Source of the DNA: Mytilisepta virgata
Taxonomy: Eukaryota; Mollusca; Bivalvia; Mytilida; Mytilidae
Reading direction: 5' to 3'
NCBI GenBank assembly: GCA_028015205.1
Contig: JAPWFG010000026.1
Location: 1-64,000, forward strand
Length of the DNA stretch: 64,000 nucleotides
The translations under genes and the position numbers were made by a program. Below the pieces are notes generated by a model, which was not told the DNA's origin, made no database searches, and saw nothing but the letters and a program-made list of their open reading frames with translations. This document shows, piece after piece, positions 24,241-36,011 of the stretch (positions within the stretch are counted from its first letter, which is position 1; every line of letters starts with the position of its first letter).

Positions 24241-26166
24241 GGAAGTTTTATCTGCTTTATTTTTTTTTTCAAAATGAAGTACATGAACAATAGCCAAAAA
24301 AAAAATATACAAAAAAATAAAGCAAAAAAAAAAGAAAAAATATTCTCACACTCTCCCTCCTTTTTTAAAATTTGTAAATAAAGTACATTGTAGTGAACGA
24401 TAAAAAAAATCTTCATCGTATACAGTACGACACAAGGAAAAGCGCAGCACTGCAAGTCTAAAAATGGTTGGAATATCTATGCTACTTGTCTATATATATT
24501 TTCAACATATCATTTCCCATCATAGGTGCTGAAGACCAAATACGAAGAAAACCATAACTATAACTTTTCAGCTGATTAACAAGTTATGTTCCCTTTCCGT
24601 TATTAGACTTTTACTTGACACGTGTTGAAATTGAATGACAAGACGTCACTGCTTGTTATGATCTTATTCTGACATTCTGCTTTAATAATAAAACATTCTG
24701 CATTCTTTGTTTTCTGTTAATAAATCAGTCTAGTTTTGACGTGTTGACTGTAAAGCCGATTTTCATTGGTCAAAGTCGCGACTTCCGTTGGCCTCTATTT
24801 TCTAATGAACGATTTTGGCGCAAGAATCCATGAGCCGTAGCCATGGTAGAAATAATGCTGTTTTTCACGTGACAGGCTAAAATTTAAACTGATTTTGTAA
24901 AATTCCTCATTATGAGGAATTGAAGTTTTTTGGGGAATTCATGTGTGTGTGAACGAGACCAACTAATTCACAAACAGAATAAAGCCCAAAGTTATCTTTT
25001 ACATTAACAACTGCAACGAAAATGGTCTTAAAAATGAAGATATGGTTGGGATTTCAGATAATAAAGACAAGAAAATAATCAAAAAGATTATCTTAAAATG
25101 AAGAGATAAATCCCGTGTGTAAAAATGTTAAAGAATAAAATACATAATACTTTATTTGCATTAAATACACCCATATGGGTCAAAGCAAAACAATACAATA
25201 ACACCTCAATATATATACATCACAATAGACATTAACACTAAGAACATGAATACAACAAACAGCTTACAATAAAAAAAATCTTTATAATTATAATATGAAC
25301 TCTGACCAATGTGGACCCTATTTTCGTAGTGAGTGTTTTACATTTTAAATTATATTTAATTTTATGAAAAGGTTTATCAAACTTTTCGTATTCTTTAATG
25401 TCAAGATCAAATTCTTCAAATAAAATACATACACACGCACAAATTAAACCAAAACAAAAATGGACATCGTAATATCAGATTCAACCTATTTTCCCTTGCT
25501 TCTATTCCCTACTTGCGGATATTGGAGTTGTCTCCCATATGCTTCAGTTATCTTTCCTGTCCGAAATGGGCAAAATTAATTCATTTTATCCTAAAAACGT
25601 TGAATTGGAAAAGGCCTTTATCATACACTGAAAATCCGAAAGCCTATCATTAATGTGCTACGGTCATGACGGTGGAGATATTGTTTGGAAGAAAAAATAT
25701 TTTGTAGCAAAACAACAATTTTTTCACTACTGTCTATGGAAGACACCTTCTCCAAAGAGCAGATAATTCCGCAAACGGGAGACAACTCACATGTACTAAA
25801 AGTGACGAATACATTGTTATGATTTTACAGTTAAGGCTTCGCTGTTTTTTTTTCTTTTAGATAAATACACGTCATTTTTCCATTTTTGGTCTGAATGTTT
25901 ATCTTAAAAGCTTAAAATGCCAATCCGTATCATTTGCAAATTCATGCACACTTTTCTGTGAAGTATCTTATATACTAGTCAACAAAAAAAAAAAAAAAAA
26001 AAAAAAACCATATACATATAGTTATTCATTTTACATACTAGTATACCTAAACTTAAAAAAAACACGCAGATTTAAAAACTTGTCCTATTGGTCTGATGCA
26101 GTTTAATCGCCTTTTGTAGAATCAAATGGGCTGTACGCGTGGAACATTCTGTTGACGCAGAAAACC
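24241..26166. other. upstream flank of the adaptor gene, no feature beyond homopolymers
   Basis: It probably includes the 5' UTR and promoter of the minus-strand adaptor. CpG-containing, less AT-rich sequence near 24760-24870 (including CACGTGAC, an E-box-like site) is a candidate promoter, unproven. A 25-nt A tract lies at 25984-26008. No exon recognised. Confidence 0.35.
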
Positions 26167-26538
26167 TTAAGGATGTTCGCTGGTCATGTTTTTAATTTTT
26201 TTTCAGATTTTCAGAATCACTGGTTTTATCCATTTGAACTTATTTTTCGCGCTAACACCCTTTCTTTCTTTTCATAAATATTTTGCATTGTAAAAATCTT
26301 ATAAAATCCTTGTTATTATTTACTGGTTTTTGAGAAATAAAACTTATCAATGATAAAGCTATGTAAAATCAAGAGAGCATATTTTCCCTGCCAGATTTTC
26401 ATGGCTTATATCTCGAAAACATGTACACGGACCTATAATTTTTTTAACCCTTTTAGTTCCGTTATTAATCCACTATCAATATTTACCAGTGTTATGAAAA
26501 GCTTGTTATTTTGAAACTGAGCAGCGAACATCCTTTAA
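26167..26538. mobile_element. MITE, TTAAGGATGTTCGCTGG family, copy 1
   Basis: The left terminus TTAAGGATGTTCGCTGGTCA is inverted at the right (AGCAGCGAACATCCTTTAA). The body shares TTTTATCCATTT and CATTTTCCCTG-like blocks with the copy at 33294-33692. Non-coding. Confidence 0.8.
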
Positions 26539-26837
26539 TTTAGGGCAACCCTTGTAATTTTAACTATTTTTTTAAATTTTAATTATTATTTGAACAAAAA
26601 GTAATATACCTTATGAATTTAAAATTTAAAAATGATGTGTTAAAAGTAGTTCTGATTTTGTCGTGATTTTTTTATCTTGATACTTTAATTAAAGATGTTC
26701 ATAATTTATCGTTTTCCGAAATTATTATGCTGCTGATATAGTGTGATTTTCCACTAAAAAACGAACTGACTATCAATATTATTTGTCAAATAATTCTTGT
26801 ATAAAATACTGGAATTCATCGGTGTGTAAACTCAAAA

Positions 26838-27145
26838 ACTTTACTAGGCACCTGTGATGGATCACGGGAGTTCAACTCACAGAGCTGCCGAGGGTTGTCA
26901 GGTATTAATACGGAAAGCCTGACCACCGACCGTAGTGGGTAACGTGTTTGGAGAATGCCACACTCTCTGCACGCTAAAGACCCCTTCTCTAGTTTTCGAA
27001 TAAGATTAGGCTGATGGCCGCTACAGACGGCTAAATTATCTGGCCCTACCCAACCATCCTCCTTTTCCAGTGCCAGTCAAAATTGGTTCCCTTTGTGTAA
27101 CGCCCAAGGGTGTGACTAAACATCGAGTTCGAGTTAAAGTTCACA
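26838..27145 (+). repeat. dispersed retroelement-like repeat with CGAGTT tail
   Basis: A moderately GC-rich block (GGATCACGGGAGTTCAACTC ... CACGCTAAAGACCCC ... AACGCCCAAGGGTGTGACTA) ends AACATCGAGTTCGAGTTAAAG. The same end, inverted, borders the hexamer array at 29355-29530, so CGAGTT is the element's tail. The left edge is approximate. Confidence 0.6.
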
Positions 27146-27403
27146 TGATAAAATTCTGCTACGTTGGCCTTTAGTGTGCTTCATCCGCTAATAATTTCAG
27201 ATTTTTTATTCTTTTTAAAATGTCAATCAGAATATAAGCGTTCTTTTATTCCAGGTCTAGACCATCAATCCTAGCAAAACAAGTCAACCAGACTCTACTA
27301 TACGATCTTCAACATTTGGATGGAGGTATATACACACTATATATGCCCAAATTTAGAAAAATGTGAACACGACATATCAAGCATACACTACAAACAATAT
27401 ATA

Positions 27404-28150
27404 AGCTCACCTGTAAACATTATTGGTTCGGTGCATCCTTCGACACAATTTTGAAACTGGACATCCCTTATGATGATATAAGGGAAATATATTGTTTGAA
27501 GGTCGGGGACAACAGACACAATTTTAGAAGAGGACCACCCAAGGACTATTCCAACAAACTTTGGTTCTAATTGGCCCAGCAGTTTCAGAGGAGATCTTCA
27601 AATTTAATTGTATTCCAATAGGATCCTAAGTTTAATTATGTCGGGCCGTGACGGCAATCTTGAATGACGGACGAACACACCAGATAAAAATTTTAAAGAT
27701 CATCCCGTAACTATTATAACAAGTTTGGTTCCAATTGGCCCAGTAGTTTTAAATGAGAAGATTTTTATATTAAAAAAAAAACAAAAATAATAAAGCTAAA
27801 AATCGACAATTCAGGGACAATAACTCCAAGACGGGTAATCCGAGTTCTACGAAAATTAAAACGCAAGTAGATCTTGTCATCCTGGTTGTTTTCACCTTGC
27901 CAGATTTTCTCTAAAAGGCATTTCTTCTGTGATAATTTTCTAAAACTACTGTCTGACCTATTTGCTCTATTTTTAGTAGCATAGGCCTTGCGGGATCCTT
28001 TGACACTTTTTTTTTCTACAAGACACCCTAGTGATGACTCGGGCCAGGTTTGATTCAAATTATCCCAGGAAGTTTAGAGTGTAAGAATTTTTTCAAAAAA
28101 ATTACAACGACAGATGACGGACACCAAGTGATGGCAAAAGCTCACATGGT
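27404..28150. repeat. AGCTCA-end dispersed element, ~0.75 kb
   Basis: It runs from AGCTCACCTGTAAACATT to GACGGACACCAAGTGATGGC ... AAAGCTCACATGG, the inverted-terminus style seen at 3821 and 16294. Inside, TTGGTTC(T/C)AATTGGCCCAG is repeated (about 27567 and 27725). The minus-strand ORF within is not supported as a gene. Confidence 0.65.
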
Positions 28151-29354
28151 CTTTATGATTTTTTGTATAGTACAGATATTTAACACGGTATAGAATCGGC
28201 GCATCCGAGACAATCAGTTAAATCGAGTGTTTACATTTCAACTGATTGATTGGCCAAGTATGAAAAGCCATGCACTTTTGCCACTTTTGCTTTCCATAAA
28301 AAGACATACCGAACCATCCAATTTTAAACGTATCCGGTGTTACCGGTGGTCTCGGGTGCGCCGGTTGTACACCGTGCTTAAGTTTCGTCTACTTATACGG
28401 TACATCGACGATATGAAGAAAACATCTAGAAAGCCAATCAAAAATGCTCAGGGAAATAGGCAGAGAGACAGATCGGTATATTACCTACATTTTTTTTTGT
28501 GTTTGTCATGGCAATGAAAAATATAGGTACTGTGGCATAGTGGGTCACACATACGCCTGCTCCTCTAGGAGAAAACCATTAAAATTTATGGACACAATAC
28601 AACTCATTATTATCAAGCTCCCAGACCAAGTGTTAATCAATCCCTACATATATACAAGACAAGAAAACTTTGACTGAAATTTCATCCATTATATATGCCT
28701 AACAGAAAAATTTCAAAGTCTCGGCAAACAGGAAGTATATGGGGGACAGACCTAAAAACCACTTACCCAGTACAATGTATCATTATCAAGCTCCAGGCCT
28801 TATATAAAATCATTCGGATATGTACAAGCCAAAACGATTTTGCTGAAATATTTTACTTCGGACGGGAGGACATTCCGCGATTACTATGCAGTGCTACACT
28901 GTATTTTTGTTTGTTATTAATATTGATATCAAAACAATTCAAACTAAAGGTGACGTCAAGATGAAGAACAACAACAATAAAGGGGTTGGGGAGGTTACTC
29001 TCAAATATTTTCTGCACGTAGGCTAGTACTATTTTTTGGGGTCAAATTTCTCGATTTTGCTATATTTTTGGGGGTCCCAAAAATTGCAGGTATTTTTTGG
29101 TGTGCATTCAAAAAGAAGAAAAAAATTGCTTTTTAACCTGTTTTATGAGGTAAAATGAAAGTATTTTTACGGTGTAAAGTCGAAGTATTTTTCTGGGTGT
29201 TGAAAAATTAGAGATATCTTTATGGTGTGTCAACAAATTTAGGTATTTTTTTTTTACGAGCATATTTTTTTTACCCCCCTCCCCCTTAATATAATCCGTA
29301 ACTAGAATTTTTAACACGAAATTTAACTCGATAAATGACATTAGAAATCAATAT
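28151..29354. other. intergenic stretch, nothing recognised
   Basis: Several short overlapping plus-strand ORFs (28227-28964) have no recognisable motif or splice support. Confidence 0.4.
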
Positions 29355-29530
29355 CTCGAGTTAACTCGAAGATTAACTTGAACTCGAATGATAACTCGAA
29401 CTTTAACTCGAACTCGAACTCTAACTCGAACTCTAACTCGAACTGTAACTCGAACTGTAACTCGAACTCTAACTCGACCTTTTACTCTTACTCTTACTCG
29501 AACTCGAACTCGATGTTTAGTCACACCCCA
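29355..29530 (-). repeat. hexamer array (CGAGTT and variants), tail of a truncated retroelement copy
   Basis: On the minus strand, GTGTGACTAAACATCGAGTT is followed by about 25 imperfect CGAGTT/AGAGTT/ACAGTT units. The first 20 bases are the 3' end of the repeat at 26838-27145, so this is an expanded tail of a 5'-truncated copy. The ORFs rich in RV or NS across it are by-products. Confidence 0.8.
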
Positions 29531-29539
29531 TCCCACCCC

Positions 29540-29630
29540 TATTTGAATTGTTCGATAAACTAGTTCATTCTCGTCCTGAAGAAGCATGAAATATTTGCCA
29601 CTGGACGTTAAGCAACAATCAATCAATCAA
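29540..29630 (+). repeat. 3' fragment of dispersed repeat with (CAAT)n tail
   Basis: CTCGTCCTGAAGAAGCATGA ... TTGCCACTGGACGTTAAGCA ... (ATCA)n. It shares the GGACGTTAA(G/A)CAA tail with 13520-13560. Confidence 0.6.
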
Positions 29631-29767
29631 AAACTTTACAATAAGTCTTTCGTACTTCACGAAACTTGTCAGTGAGTTGAGTTGATATCATTTCACACGA
29701 TGAATCCCTTCAAACCACATTTAATTACTAGTATTACAATTAACAACAATTTTATTACTTTGTTAAA

Positions 29768-30003
29768 CCGAATGGTCTAGGTAGTTCGTCATTACTACTA
29801 ATGATCACTAGCCTGTCAATCTCAAATGAGGCCGAGTGTGTTCGACTCCGATCTTAATTGACAATGATTGTCAATTTTCCTACCGAAGGTCGGTGGTTCT
29901 CTCTGGGTATTCGGGCTTCCTCCACCAATAAAAACTGGCCGCCGCGAAATAGCCAAATGTGCTGAAAACGGTGCAAAACCCCAACTGAATAAGTAAATAA
30001 ACA
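29768..30003 (+). mobile_element. tRNA-derived SINE, 5'-damaged copy
   Basis: It matches the SINE at 9715: GGTCTAGGTAGTTCGTCATT, TGTGTTCGACTCCGATCTTA, AAAACTGGCCGCCGCGAAAT, and a final AAATAAAC tail. The box A start and part of the tRNA head are missing. Confidence 0.85.
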
Positions 30004-30419
30004 GCATAATTTCAACAATGAGATACAAAGTTACTCTTGTTGACTAGTATATAGTCGGGCGTGGCCAGTGAATATTCATTGTCATATATTAAAAGTAGTT
30101 ATTACTTAGATTTTGAAAATCTTAATACAGATCTTAGCTGAAACCTGTATCGTTTACTCTGTATGAAGTTTTCAGCTGAAATATATGGCTAAGTTAACGA
30201 TACATATCAAAATCCGAATCCACGCCGTTTCAAATCTCGACCAATATCAGCCCTCGGGTCTTCTGCCTTCTGGCAGATATTGGTTACCCGCGTTGATACG
30301 GCATATGATAAGGATTTTGTATTGTTTTATCTTCTGTGTAATGAACATGCCGGGCAAATTATGAAAGTATCTTGCACCTGTGACCTTCAATGACACAATT
30401 GTTTTATCAAATAATTTTA

Positions 30420-30722
30420 GGGAGCAACCATTTGATTTTTATAAAGAGGGGGGGGGGGGGTGGTCTAGGATCAAATGTTTGATCCTACCCATTATTTTCG
30501 TCTATATTTTGGTCCTGGATTTTTTTCGCTCGCTAAAGCGGCCTAAATTTTTATTTTCATTTAAACCAAAAAATTTCCTAATTGACACAGGTCCTTCATT
30601 TTTTTTCACACCTAAAGTGATCCTGCCTTTTTATTTCGCCAACATCCTGGTCCTGCCTTTTTATTTCAAAATTGATCCTAGCGCCACCCCCCCCTCCCAT
30701 TAAAAATCAAATGGTTTCCCCC
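30420..30722. mobile_element. MITE with TTA target duplication and G-rich ends
   Basis: The left end GGGAGCAACCATTTGATTTT is inverted at the right (AAAATCAAATGGTTTCCCCC), with a second paired block (GGGGGGTGG, CTAGGATC) inside. TTA flanks both sides (30417-30419 and 30723-30725). The superfamily (PIF/Harbinger-like) is inferred from the TTA duplication. The ORF inside is not a transposase. Confidence 0.8.
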
Positions 30723-30725
30723 TTA

Positions 30726-31705
30726 TTAAGAATACTTTAAATAAAGGTTAAAAAATAAACCAAAGTAGCTCAAAAACGACAGTAGAGGGGGAATAGGCCT
30801 GTATATATCCATGCCCCGAGATCTCATGATAAAAACTGAACGAACTTACATTTGTCATGGTGACTGCTTTTAGGCTTTCTTAGAAATGAAAGTTTAGTCC
30901 ATATACCACAGAATTCTTTATTTTAAAACATGGCGATTGTAAGTGATCAATATTCAAATATGTAATATGATCAAATACGGAAATTTTTAATTTTTTGCAA
31001 TTGAATGATCCATTTCCTGAATGATTTGAGAGTTCTTTCAATGTAATTTTTCATATCATTTCTTCCGGGAAGTTTATTTAAATGAATTGCAAGGTCATAT
31101 ATCGATTAAAATATGCCGAAAAATGAGGCTCAATACTAAAAAAGGGGGGTGATTTTTTGCTAAAAATCGGGGATACCCATTCTAATCATTAAAATTACCC
31201 ACATTCATAAACAATAATTTGAAATTGTTTTACATGTATCTCATATATTTAAACTGATTTATTATTTAATTCAATATTGACCAATGGACAACGAGTCTCA
31301 CATTCATTTCACCGCTAAATGTTACCCCTCACAAGATGTCTGCGCCAAGTATTTAGCCATTCTATTTAATGCTAGGTGCAGCACTGGACGGAAACATCGA
31401 TTGTAAAAATTAAATCTGGTACCCAAATCGTCTATTGATAAGTGATAAATATTTTTTCTACCCAATAACTCCGGAAAAAGTGCTCCGCCTGGCTTTAGGT
31501 GGAATGGCTACAGTATTTTATGAATTGGCACATTGTATCCAGCAATTTACCCCACAGATAAAATAAAGCCGCAGTGCATGATGCCCTGAGCAATCAATTT
31601 TTAGTCGGCGTTTTACGTTTCCAGATAGAAAAAAAATACGTTCCCATGCATAAAAAATATTACGTTTCCATAAAACAAATTATATTACGTTTCCATAAAA
31701 AAATA
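30726..31705. other. intergenic stretch, nothing recognised
   Basis: No gene or element boundaries recognised. Short repeats of TTACGTTTCC(A/C) occur near 31620-31700. Confidence 0.4.
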
Positions 31706-31874
31706 ATTCTAATGCAACATAACATATAACGTCCATTTTGATTGGATAACGTCAAGCGTAAAATCCACGGTTTACCGTCGGAACCATTGACGACAACGTT
31801 GCGCAAACGCATTTGACGTTTCCTGTTTACCTTTTATTAATTTTTTTAACGTTTAACGGAGGTTGCATTAGAAT
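31706..31874. mobile_element. ~170-bp inverted-repeat element
   Basis: ATTCTAATGCAAC at the left is inverted at the right (GTTGCATTAGAAT). The interior includes several TTGCGC/AACGTC motifs and no ORF. It abuts the foldback element that follows. Confidence 0.6.
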
Positions 31875-32042
31875 GGGGATAACTGTATAGTATTTTATCA
31901 GTATCCGACATAAACCGGTGGTTTTGCCATCGCAAATATTCGTTTACCTGGCTCCGCTACGCGTCGCCAGGTAAACTCAATTTGCGACGGTAAAACCAGC
32001 GGTTTACGTCGGCAACCGATAAAATACAATACAGTTATCCCC
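31875..32042. mobile_element. 168-bp foldback element
   Basis: GGGGATAACTGTATAGTATT on the left is inverted at the right (AATACAATACAGTTATCCCC). Pairing continues through AAACCG(G/C)TGGTTTT and TTTACCTGGC to a centre near 31955. Close to a perfect palindrome. Confidence 0.9.
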
Positions 32043-33293
32043 TTATTACGTTTTCGAAAATTTTTTATTTTCCTCTTAATTAAAGAATAACCTGCTGTCC
32101 CCGGCTCACCAACGATGACTTCGATCAGGATAAATTTATGTGTGGTAATAAAAGTCATCATTAAAATGTGAGAAATGCATAAAATAGTAAAATCGGCAAG
32201 TTAAGTGTTTCAAAAAAATTATCACTAAACATGAGCATAAAAATATAGTTAAAATTAAACTAAAGTCCGTCACGAATCAAAATCCGTCCTAGCAGCATAC
32301 CCAACACGCCTTACAAAATCAATTTATTTCTTATTTATGCCATAAGCATAAGCACATAAACACATTGAAACAAAATATAAAGAATTACAGGTAACGCCCA
32401 GGTGAATTGTCGGAATGGTAAGCAGAAAGCAGAGACCTGAGTCTACCCTCGGTTTTTGGGTAGGGTCCATGTTGTTCATATGTTTTGTTTTTTTTTAATT
32501 GTAGTGCATGTGTTGTTTTGGTCTTGTCTTCGTTGTTCTCCGGAGTTTGTCAGTTGTTACGATTTTTCCCTCCTTCGAATATCCCTTTGGTTTTTCTTGA
32601 CTTTACCTTATATAAGGAAATTTAAGGAAACGTAAACTTTTGTATTACGGAAACGTAATTCATGTATTTGAAATGGACGGAAAAGTAATGCGCCCATTTT
32701 AGTCAATGAATGTGGTGTAATAATTCTTCATTCAAAATCTCTATAAATACTTGCATGAACGTGGTAGAAAGTTAACAGAAAAGAACAACATTGGTGTTAT
32801 TCATCTTAAATTCAGAGTTAGGCCTTCAATCTCGACAAGATTACATTTGTAGAATTCAAAATAATGCTCAAATGTTTGGTTTTAAAGAGTTGGGTCGGAG
32901 AGTGCGGCAATGAAGTGACCTTGTATCTTTAAAAATTATTTTCGCATTAATCGATGGGCCTGCATCTTTTTTACGAACAAGTGCATCCATCTTTTTTGTT
33001 TTAATTATATTTTCAAAATACACCATTATTTGATTCCAGGTAAATCATGATTCACACCCACTTACCCACTTCATAACAAATGGTTACGGTTAAATTTTTA
33101 CAAAATGCAGAGCAATTTAAAAAATTGGGGATTGTGATTCGGTAAAATAATTCCCATTTGATGCGTTTGTATTACCCCATTTCGATACATACACTTTATT
33201 GTTGAAATTGTGTTCCGAACTAATATTGGATATGAAAGAGATTGAAAATCAGTTCAGAGAGGATTTTCCAACTAAACTCGAATGCAATTTACT
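32043..33293. other. intergenic stretch, nothing firmly recognised
   Basis: The segment 32395-32660 (TCGGAATGG ... GGGTAGGGTCCATGTTG ... TTTGTCAGTTGTTACG) looks like a dispersed mussel repeat but has no visible second copy here. No exon recognised. Confidence 0.35.
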
Positions 33294-33692
33294 TTAAGGA
33301 TGCTCGCTGGTCATGTTTTGGTCTTTTTGTCAGATTTTCGGAATCCTCGGGTTTTATCCATTTATTAAACATGAATTTTTTTGCCCATGAACCCCCACTT
33401 TTTCTTTTATAATTCAATCATATATACCTTAAAATGGTATTTGACAAAATTTTATTAAATCCTTTTTATTTTTTCATACATCTTTGTGAGACTGAAGTTG
33501 TCAATGCAAAGACAATGAAAAATCCAGAGAAAACCCATTTCCTGCAAATTTTCAATGCCTTATAGCTCTAAAATGAGCACATGAACCTATATTTTTTTCT
33601 TGCTTATTTGTTTACTATCCATTTGTTCTCTCAAACTAAAACGCCTATTTCAAATCCTATTTATTTCCTATTAGACCAGCGATAATCCTTAA
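33294..33692. mobile_element. MITE, TTAAGGATGCTCGCTGG family, copy 2
   Basis: It has the same termini as 26167-26538 (left TTAAGGATGCTCGCTGGTCA, right GACCAGCGATAATCCTTAA) and related interior blocks. Confidence 0.78.
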
Positions 33693-33822
33693 TTGAATAA
33701 CCAAACTAAGAAGATAATATAACAGCGAATCACATTCTTGAATTTCTAAAATTAAACAGAAGAATGAGAATATTAAACAATATCAATTGTTATGCACAAG
33801 AGAGATAGCAAGGCTTGCGATT

Positions 33823-34530
33823 GTTCATCACATATCTAGGTTTTGACCCTGCCATTTTATTTCATTTGAACTTCCCTTCCCAAAAATTGGTTGTTTCAAG
33901 TCGCTCGGATTATGTGGATCTTTTTCAAATTTTGATTGTATTTCTTGCAATGCTTTGAGTTTTTTCTCAGTCTTGACGTAGTTTTATGCAGACATGTGCT
34001 TTATCCACCACTTCACTGTACGGTTTTATTTAGATTTTTTTTTCAGTTTGAATTCATGATACAAGAAAATTTATTAATTTATAGACAAAACTGAATGCAT
34101 TATCTTAAATGTACCTTTAGGTCACACAAAATTGATTTTTAGTTCTTTGGATTTCACCGCTCCTATTTTCCGATTTTGTAAATTTTAAGAAAACATTTTT
34201 TACCGAGATTTTTTCGATTCAAATTCTTCAGTTTTCAAGAAATTAAAAATAAAGAGTGTTCACCTGTTCCTAAAATTTGTTAAAAAATATGGATTATTTC
34301 CATTTTTTTGTAGAATTTTATAAAAAAAATTGTGCGGCACATAAATTTGATCTTCGCCTGATAAAACTGTCAAGAAAAAAAAATAAATAAAATTAAAAAT
34401 TTGCTCGCTCGCACCTATTTTTGCCATAAAAACTTCCAAAGAACTATACATCAATTTTGTGTGGCCTAAATTACAACTTAGTCGAGGAAAGACTTTCGAA
34501 TGATAATTTTAGTCATTACACCAACAAGAT
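33823..34530 (+). repeat. flanking duplication block, copy 1 (pair with 36889-37587)
   Basis: It opens TTGTTCATCACA, continues TTTTGACCCTGCC and TTTCATTTGAACTTCCCTTC, includes a MITE, and ends near CAACAAGATA. The same order recurs at 36889-37587 in direct orientation, so the first 92-residue gene pair is bracketed by a direct duplication. Confidence 0.85.
34117..34469. mobile_element. MITE, TTAGGTCACAC family, copy 2
   Basis: TTAGGTCACACAAAATTGAT at the left is inverted at the right (ATCAATTTTGTGTGGCCTAA), and TAGTTCTTTGGA/CCAAAGAACTA extends the arms to about 35 bp. Confidence 0.85.
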
Positions 34531-34706
34531 ATGACTTACATATATATGTATGCAAACAAGGGATTAATTACATGTACATATACGCTAACAATATATGATT
34601 AACATGTAGATGTATTATATATAGTTGGTGTCTCAAGAGAGATAACTAAGGGTTAACACAATGGCGATTTAACAATAATTAAGATTTCTTTTTGAAAATA
34701 TTATGT

Positions 34707-34722
34707 GGCTCTGAAAAGAGCC
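34707..34722 (-). terminator. histone-type mRNA 3' stem-loop, gene 1
   Basis: On the minus strand it reads GGCTCTTTTCAGAGCC followed by AC: a 6-bp stem and UUUC loop, the canonical metazoan histone 3' end signal. About 12 nt later comes a purine-rich element (CAAAAAGAAATCTT) that resembles a histone downstream element paired by U7 snRNA. It lies about 115 nt after the stop codon at 34836. Confidence 0.88.
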
Positions 34723-34835
34723 TTCTTTCAGCCATACTGGTTGTGTTCTGAACACCTAAACTCCTCCTCTATCCGCCTGGACAAGGAATTTAAAGAAGAT
34801 CTCGTACATGAAGACAATGATCGCTTTTGTTGGTC

Positions 34836-35114
34836 TCATTCTTGTACCTTCAGTTGTTTTTGGAGTCGTGCAACTTCGCTCGCCTGTCTGACGGCATATT
34901 CGTAGAACATGTTTCTGGTACCTTCTGTAGTAGCTAACTGTAAACGGAGTGTGCATCGGAAACTCTTCATGCCGTCTCGTTTGGCTTTGTCATATCTGAT
35001 TTGTAGCATATCTAGACGTCTGGTGATCATTTTGATTTGTTCACATGACTTACGGAGTTTGTATTCGGCACTGTACAGCGCCAGTCTCGGATCTTGAGAT
35101 TTTTTATCAGACAT
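34836..35114 (-). CDS. 92-residue basic helical protein with histone-type mRNA 3' end, gene 1 (type A)
   Basis: I do not recognise this family. It is a single-exon, ATG-started, 92-codon ORF. The product begins MSDKKSQDPRLALYSAEYKL and ends LQKQLKVQE. It is predicted almost entirely helical, with two long amphipathic helices (about residues 10-47 and 50-90). It is basic (about 21 K/R against 11 D/E), with no histone fold, zinc finger, signal peptide or membrane segment. Three intact paralogues lie in this window. Type A genes (this one and 54243-54521) share AEYK and TTEGTRN, where the type B genes have AENK and TTGGIRN. It is transcribed head-to-head from gene 2 with 1,086 bp between the start codons. 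A TATA-like box at 35183-35172 lies about 60 bp upstream of the ATG. The 3' stem-loop implies S-phase-linked mRNA. A chromatin or replication role is only inference. Confidence 0.85.
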   Translation of the reverse strand: MSDKKSQDPRLALYSAEYKLRKSCEQIKMITRRLDMLQIRYDKAKRDGMKSFRCTLRLQLATTEGTRNMFYEYAVRQASEVARLQKQLKVQE

Positions 35115-35171
35115 AATTTTACAGATTACTGTGTAACACTATAAACAGTTATTGTTAAAATTTGCCTCGCT

Positions 35172-35183
35172 CTATAATTTATA
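35172..35183 (-). promoter_or_regulatory. TATA-like box, gene 1
   Basis: TATAAATTATAG on the minus strand, 58-69 nt upstream of the ATG. It is identical in position and sequence in gene 3. Confidence 0.65.
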
Positions 35184-35259
35184 CAAATTTTATTTTACTC
35201 CTTGTCAAAGCTTTAGATTGTGACATGATGTTGACACCGTGTGAACATGTATCATTTCA

Positions 35260-35303
35260 GTATCATCAGTATTGCATGTCATTGGAAAATTATCGGGCGT
35301 TCC
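35260..35303 (-). promoter_or_regulatory. conserved distal promoter element, gene 1
   Basis: On the minus strand, GGAACGCCCGATAATTTTCC is followed by AATGACATGCAATACTGATG. It includes CCAAT and an octamer-like ATGCAATA. The same block, at a similar distance, precedes genes 2, 3 and 4. Such CCAAT and octamer-like motifs are typical of histone promoters (family knowledge); function here is inferred. Confidence 0.55.
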
Positions 35304-36011
35304 ATCGTTCATTATTAAATCTATATATTTTTGTCTATACGCCACAAACTTACTTATTAATTAAGTCCAAATTAATTAATCAGTAAAATTTTCTTAACGG
35401 CGGCTTGATTAGTACGTAAATGACGTAAGTACAAATATATAGAAAATTAATTAATTAATCAAGTTTGTTTATTGATTTGTTTCATAATAATTTTTTTTTG
35501 GTTTTTCCTTTATATCTGTTATTGATATATTTCACATGTTTCATAAGTGTATGTATATGTATTGTATTAAACCGCCAGTACCAAACTTTTACAAATAATA
35601 ATTACTCATTTATTCCTTCCATTTCTTCTTTGTTTTGTTTGTTCTTTATTCATTTATTTCAATGTTATATTCATTTACAGTAATACTCATAAATGTGGAT
35701 TTTTATGTATAAAATAACTTAATCGCCCGTTTTATTTCGGCGTAAAATGTAATCTTCACGGGCCTAAACATGTTGATGTAGGTAGGGAAACATCTTGTCG
35801 TGATGTCTAACATGCTGAAAATCCGCCTCGGCAATTTAACAATAAAATTAAAAAAAGAAAAAGCAGAATTAGCTACCAACCAAATAAACAAAATAAAATC
35901 TGATTGATTAATTAATTAATTATTTATAAATGTCCCCGACTGTCAGATTAATTAGTAAGTTAAAGAAGCCCTTCAGTGACGTACATAGAAATATACAGAT
36001 ATATGAACGAT

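Noticed and set aside
29355..29515. Interstitial telomere
   Set aside because: Units are CGAGTT/AGAGTT, not TTAGGG, and they start at a retroelement end.
29348..29626. Arg-Val-rich 92-codon ORF and the Asn-Ser-rich ORF on the other strand
   Set aside because: Both are translations of the CGAGTT hexamer array, whose period is a multiple of three.
34705..35097. Plus-strand ORFs over gene 1
   Set aside because: Antisense shadows; the minus-strand frame is conserved in four copies and has the correctly oriented stem-loop.
34836..35114. Identification of the 92-residue protein as a core or linker histone
   Set aside because: The length is near H4, but the sequence lacks any histone-fold signature or the lysine/arginine-rich tail I would expect; only the mRNA 3' end is histone-like.
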